From positions 1-9,501 of the forward strand of contig CAJUMD010000123.1 of NCBI GenBank assembly GCA_910587275.1: a DNA stretch of 9,501 bases, written 5' to 3'. The translations under genes were made by a program, and so were the position numbers. The stretch is from an uncultured Kineothrix sp. (GTDB lineage: Bacteria; Bacillota; Clostridia; Lachnospirales; Lachnospiraceae). Position 1 is the first letter of the stretch. Each line of letters starts with the position of its first letter. Of the stretch, positions 6,963 through 9,501 are shown in pieces. The notes beneath the pieces were generated by a model that saw only the letters and a list, made by a program, of their open reading frames with translations, had not been told where the DNA came from and did no database searches.

Positions 6963-7766
6963 TTACCGTCCGCAGTTCCCAAAACCCTGCGGCTTCCTTT
7001 TTCCGTCTTCCATATACCGTCCCATCTTTTCACTGATTTCCGCAAATTGTCCTGCCGTAACCGGATTTTCCGTACGGAAGCGCATCAGCTTTTCCAAATA
7101 TCCCTGTTCCTCCATCAGTTTCAGGCTGACGGGATAAACCAGTTCGTATACAAGGGAGATATGCCCGACCACATGGTCCACCGCCGTCTTTTTCAGACTG
7201 CGCAGCACCGCATGTTCCTCCCGGAAACTCTCCATGACCTCCTCCGTCACCTGACTGCCCCGCAGGCTGGCACTGTCCACATTATAAATCTCCTCCAGCG
7301 GAAATTCCACATTTACTCTCAGAATATCAATTTTGTCCGCATCCCTTATGATATGGCAGAAGCGTTCTGTCCTCTCCCCAAGCCCTTCGGGAATACGGTA
7401 AGCGCTGTGGGATGCCACCGCCGTCCGCAACAGTCCGTCTTCTTCCCTGTCCGCTGTATAGTCCCTGATTTTTCCCTGCCCGAACAGAATCCCCGCCCCG
7501 TACCGGGCATGGTCAATGGAATCGGCATCCTGGAACGTTCCGTATTGTTTCAACTGCTCAAACCGCCCGATATCGTGCAGAAGACCAACCAGCCACGCCA
7601 AATCCACATCCTCTTTGGGCAGTCCCAGCGACAAAGCGATTTCCTCACAAAGCTCCGCTACCCGGTATGTATGTTCTATCTTCAGCCGTACCTTCTCCTC
7701 CTCCGTATGATAACCGTCCACGTATTCCCGGAACGCCCCAAGCGCCCGTTCCCTGTTTATTTTCAC
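6963..7766 (-). CDS. HD-domain phosphohydrolase
   Basis: A 267-residue soluble protein with the complete HD metal-binding set: His32 (KIEHTYRV), His64-Asp65 (GLLHDIGRFEQ), and an Asp in RDADKIDILR (probably Asp144). His86 in DHARYG and His120 in ASHSAYRIP fit the additional conserved histidines often seen in metal-dependent HD enzymes. The family hydrolyses phosphoesters of nucleotides or related compounds; the substrate cannot be told from sequence. The start is GTG (7764-7766), preceded by GGAGGAAGG at 7773-7781. The frame stays open further upstream, but no better start is present. It lies 86 bases after dgt, itself an HD enzyme, and 29 bases before the exonuclease, consistent with one transcript. 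The gap to dgt contains a small inverted repeat (CCGGC/GCCGG, 7794-7812) with no T tract, so it is not a convincing terminator. Confidence 0.9.
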   Translation of the reverse strand: MKINRERALGAFREYVDGYHTEEEKVRLKIEHTYRVAELCEEIALSLGLPKEDVDLAWLVGLLHDIGRFEQLKQYGTFQDADSIDHARYGAGILFGQGKIRDYTADREEDGLLRTAVASHSAYRIPEGLGERTERFCHIIRDADKIDILRVNVEFPLEEIYNVDSASLRGSQVTEEVMESFREEHAVLRSLKKTAVDHVVGHISLVYELVYPVSLKLMEEQGYLEKLMRFRTENPVTAGQFAEISEKMGRYMEDGKRKPQGFGNCGR

Positions 7767-7772
7767 GGTTTT

Positions 7773-7781
7773 CCTTCCTCC
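7773..7781 (-). promoter_or_regulatory. Ribosome binding site deciding the GTG start of the HD gene
   Basis: GGAGGAAGG, six bases before GTG at 7764-7766. The strength and spacing favour this start over any other point in the upstream-extended frame. Confidence 0.65.
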
Positions 7782-7852
7782 CCGTATTCGTATCCGGCGC
7801 TCCCCCTGCCGGTCATAGTCCGTCTCTTTCCAGCCGTCTTCCCTTACCGCGC

Positions 7853-9289
7853 CTACACCATGCCGTTCAGCTCCTGGTACAGCGACTTGGCATAACTGTC
7901 CGTCATACCGCAGATGGAATCCGTCACCAGCAGCAGACGCAGGTATAGTTTCTCCACCTCGTCCCTGTCTTTGGAATAAATCCGGTAAATCGCCTTATAA
8001 TTATCCGAGACCAGCGCCATCAGCTTTTCCTGCACTTCATTTAACTTCCGGTCCGTATCATAGTAAACCGCCGCGTCAACCAGCCTGTCCAGCAGAAAAT
8101 CCATCATCGTTCCCGCCGCAAGCTCCAATTTCAGAATTGGCTTTGAAACAAAAGCATACCGGTATGCAATATCTCCCAGCGCCGCCGCCAACGGTTTCCC
8201 GCAGGTGCCGTCCAAAAGCGACTTTCCGTAACTTCCCTCCATGATTTTCCCGTAATTTGCGGCAAACCCCTGGGTGGCACAGGCAATCAGCCACCCCTGT
8301 ATCCGTACCACCCAGTTCTGCACCGCATGATTCTCCGGTTGGGGAACCCCCCGTTCCAGCGCCTTACGCAGCCGTTCCTCCAGGGCATCCACCATACCGT
8401 TATATTCCTTCCGGCTTTCCACGTCCGTACCACCGTCCGCTTCCAGCTTTCTTCCGTACTCCTTCAGTTCCTGTACCAACTGTCCGAAAGTAATGCATCC
8501 TTTTTTAAAGGCATCCTCGATATCCGCCGTCAGATAAGCGATATCATCCGCCGCTTCCAGCACATAAGCTAACGGATGGCGCGCCCCGTCCGTCCCAAGG
8601 CTTTCCTGCAAATCGGCAAAAATATCCCGCTCCGCATAAAAATAGCCCATTTTTTTATCCTTAATATTCCCGCTCCCCTTATTGATTTCCAAAGAGGACA
8701 CCGGATACTTAATAATCGTCCCAAGCAATCCCTTCGTCAGGTTCATCCCATGCTCGTCCACCAGGTAATGCAGTTTCGTCACCAGCCGCAGCGCCTGCGT
8801 ATTTCCTTCAAAATGGAATAAATCCGCCTTCATCTGCGGCAGCAGCAGCTTATCCAGCGCATTCCCCCGATAGTAATATTCTCCCAAATGTTCCAAAAAC
8901 CACTCCCGTATCACCGTTTCCCCGAAATGCCCGAACGGGGGATTCCCGATATCATGCAACAACCCCGCACACTGCAGGATATCGCAGATATCCGCCTGAT
9001 AAGACTCCAAAAAACCTTCGTCCCGGATTTCCTGCAGGATAATCCTGCCGATATTCTGCCCCAGCGATTTTGCAAGGGAAGACACTTCCAGCGAATGGGT
9101 CAGCCGGGTCCGCACAAAGTCGCTGCGTTCCAGCGGAAACACCTGTGTCTTATCCTGCAGCCGCCGGAATGATGCGCTCCCGATAATACGGTGGTAATCT
9201 TTCTCAAACTCCGTCCGCAAATCCCCCAAACTTCCGCGTCCCTTATTATTCCTGATTCTGTCCCCGCACAAAAGCTGACGCCACTCCAT
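7853..9289 (-). CDS. dgt: Deoxyguanosinetriphosphate triphosphohydrolase (dGTPase)
   Basis: A 478-residue cytoplasmic enzyme that splits dGTP into deoxyguanosine and triphosphate, helping set dNTP balance. The N-terminal signature RTEFEKDYHRIIGSASFRRLQDKTQVFP (25-52) is followed by the HD metal set: His65 in RTRLTHSLEV, His112-Asp113 in LLHDIGNPPFGHFGE, and an Asp in LAYVLEAADDIAYLTADIEDA (Asp248). HFEGNTQALR (159-168) is also a family hallmark. Length and motifs fit the longer, E. coli Dgt-like group rather than the shorter ~340-residue type. ATG 9289 has GGAGAGG at 9297-9303. A candidate promoter lies about 70 bases upstream of the start, so dgt is probably the first gene of the minus-strand run. 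In some bacteria dGTPases also limit phages by draining dGTP; nothing here shows that role. Confidence 0.95.
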   Translation of the reverse strand: MEWRQLLCGDRIRNNKGRGSLGDLRTEFEKDYHRIIGSASFRRLQDKTQVFPLERSDFVRTRLTHSLEVSSLAKSLGQNIGRIILQEIRDEGFLESYQADICDILQCAGLLHDIGNPPFGHFGETVIREWFLEHLGEYYYRGNALDKLLLPQMKADLFHFEGNTQALRLVTKLHYLVDEHGMNLTKGLLGTIIKYPVSSLEINKGSGNIKDKKMGYFYAERDIFADLQESLGTDGARHPLAYVLEAADDIAYLTADIEDAFKKGCITFGQLVQELKEYGRKLEADGGTDVESRKEYNGMVDALEERLRKALERGVPQPENHAVQNWVVRIQGWLIACATQGFAANYGKIMEGSYGKSLLDGTCGKPLAAALGDIAYRYAFVSKPILKLELAAGTMMDFLLDRLVDAAVYYDTDRKLNEVQEKLMALVSDNYKAIYRIYSKDRDEVEKLYLRLLLVTDSICGMTDSYAKSLYQELNGMV

Positions 9290-9356
9290 ACCGCATCCTC
9301 TCCGTTTTCATCCACTCGCCTGCTTACGCCCCATGGCTTTTTACCCGACTATTAAG

Positions 9357-9385
9357 ACTTTACTACGTTTCGGCGAGAAATACAA
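9357..9385 (-). promoter_or_regulatory. Candidate sigma-A promoter for dgt
   Basis: On the minus strand, TTGTAT (9380-9385, four of six matches to TTGACA) and TAAAGT (9357-9362, four of six to TATAAT) are separated by exactly 17 bases. Transcription would start near 9350, giving a leader of about 60 bases before the dgt ATG. The surrounding sequence is locally AT-rich in an otherwise GC-rich flank. Each box is imperfect, so this is a prediction from spacing and position. Confidence 0.5.
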
Positions 9386-9402
9386 GGATTTCCTTAGGAA
9401 AT
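9384..9402. repeat. Overlapping palindromes at the dgt promoter, possible operator
   Basis: ATTTCCTTAGGAAAT (9388-9402) is a perfect inverted repeat with seven-base arms and one central base. AAGGATTTCCTT (9384-9395) is a second one with five-base arms and two central bases, sharing its middle. Together they abut and slightly overlap the candidate -35 box. The placement fits a regulator site, but no regulator gene is present and the match could be chance. Confidence 0.4.
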
Positions 9403-9501
9403 GTTGTGTTTGGAGGGGGGGGCGCACGGGAGGGAGTTTTTTGCGAGGCGGCGGCAGCGGGATTGCCTGTCCCGGATTTTCCGTGCACTTTTTCCGGCTG
9501 G
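9403..9501. other. GC-rich flank at the right edge, no recognisable gene
   Basis: An eight-base G tract (9415-9422) and purine-rich GC sequence fill this end. Several frames are open through to the edge, as expected of short GC-rich DNA. A plus-strand ATG at 9401 stays open for 33 codons, but the peptide resembles nothing I know and has no well-spaced ribosome binding site. I see no tRNA or clear terminator hairpin. Confidence 0.4.

Noticed and set aside
7794..7812. CCGGC/GCCGG inverted repeat between dgt and the HD gene
   Set aside because: The arms are only five bases, the loop is nine, and no T run follows on either strand, so a terminator call is not supported.
6211..7895. Plus-strand open frames of 308 and 282 codons
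   Set aside because: They are antisense to the exonuclease, HD and dgt genes, whose motifs and ribosome binding sites are clear; no family features are visible on the plus strand.
9308..9334. Eight-codon upstream reading frame in the dgt leader (minus strand)
   Set aside because: There is no good ribosome binding site and no regulatory logic in the peptide MGRKQASG; a short frame like this is expected by chance.
9401..9501. Plus-strand ATG frame open to the right edge
   Set aside because: Several frames are open in this short GC-rich stretch, the ribosome binding site would be only two bases away, and the peptide is unlike any known family.

Overview
The window looks like a chromosomal stretch from a Clostridia-type Firmicute, most likely Lachnospiraceae. 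This rests on strong GGAGG-type ribosome binding sites, frequent TTG/GTG starts, and gene families common there (DUF1848, DHHW, DUF4358, MBOAT, dGTPase). The genus cannot be named from sequence reading alone. Apart from one gene cut by the left edge, every recognisable gene is on the minus strand, read from right to left.

Right third (about 9400 down to 6232): a candidate sigma-A promoter with overlapping palindromes just upstream precedes dgt (dGTP triphosphohydrolase). It is followed by a second HD-domain phosphohydrolase and a DnaQ-type 3'-5' exonuclease fused to a C-terminal topoisomerase-type zinc ribbon. This group has a nucleotide and nucleic-acid metabolism theme.

Middle (6175 down to 1244): a secreted or membrane-anchored SGNH/GDSL hydrolase, a DUF4358 lipoprotein, an MBOAT O-acyltransferase (AlgI/DltB type), a DHHW-family protein (AlgJ/AlgX-like, membrane anchored) and a small zinc-ribbon membrane protein. 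Spacing is short, and the MBOAT ribosome binding site overlaps the stop codon of the DUF4358 gene. The likely joint job is O-acylation (probably acetylation) of an extracytoplasmic glycan. MBOAT would move the acyl group across the membrane, the DHHW protein would transfer it, and the SGNH enzyme would edit or also transfer it. The DUF4358 lipoprotein has an unknown role. The polymer cannot be identified here.

Left end (1 to about 1243): the 3' part of a DUF1848 gene (plus strand, AT-richer) runs tail-to-tail into a decayed AAA+ (Clp-like) ATPase gene on the minus strand. The remnant keeps a Walker A motif but has a frameshift at an 8-nt G tract, an apparent internal deletion that removed Walker B, and a lost 3' end. 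This is the clearest scar of rearrangement in the window.

No tRNA, rRNA, CRISPR array, insertion sequence or confident terminator was seen. No intergenic gap among the intact genes exceeds about 110 bases. The 212 bases right of dgt hold its putative promoter region and then nothing recognisable.
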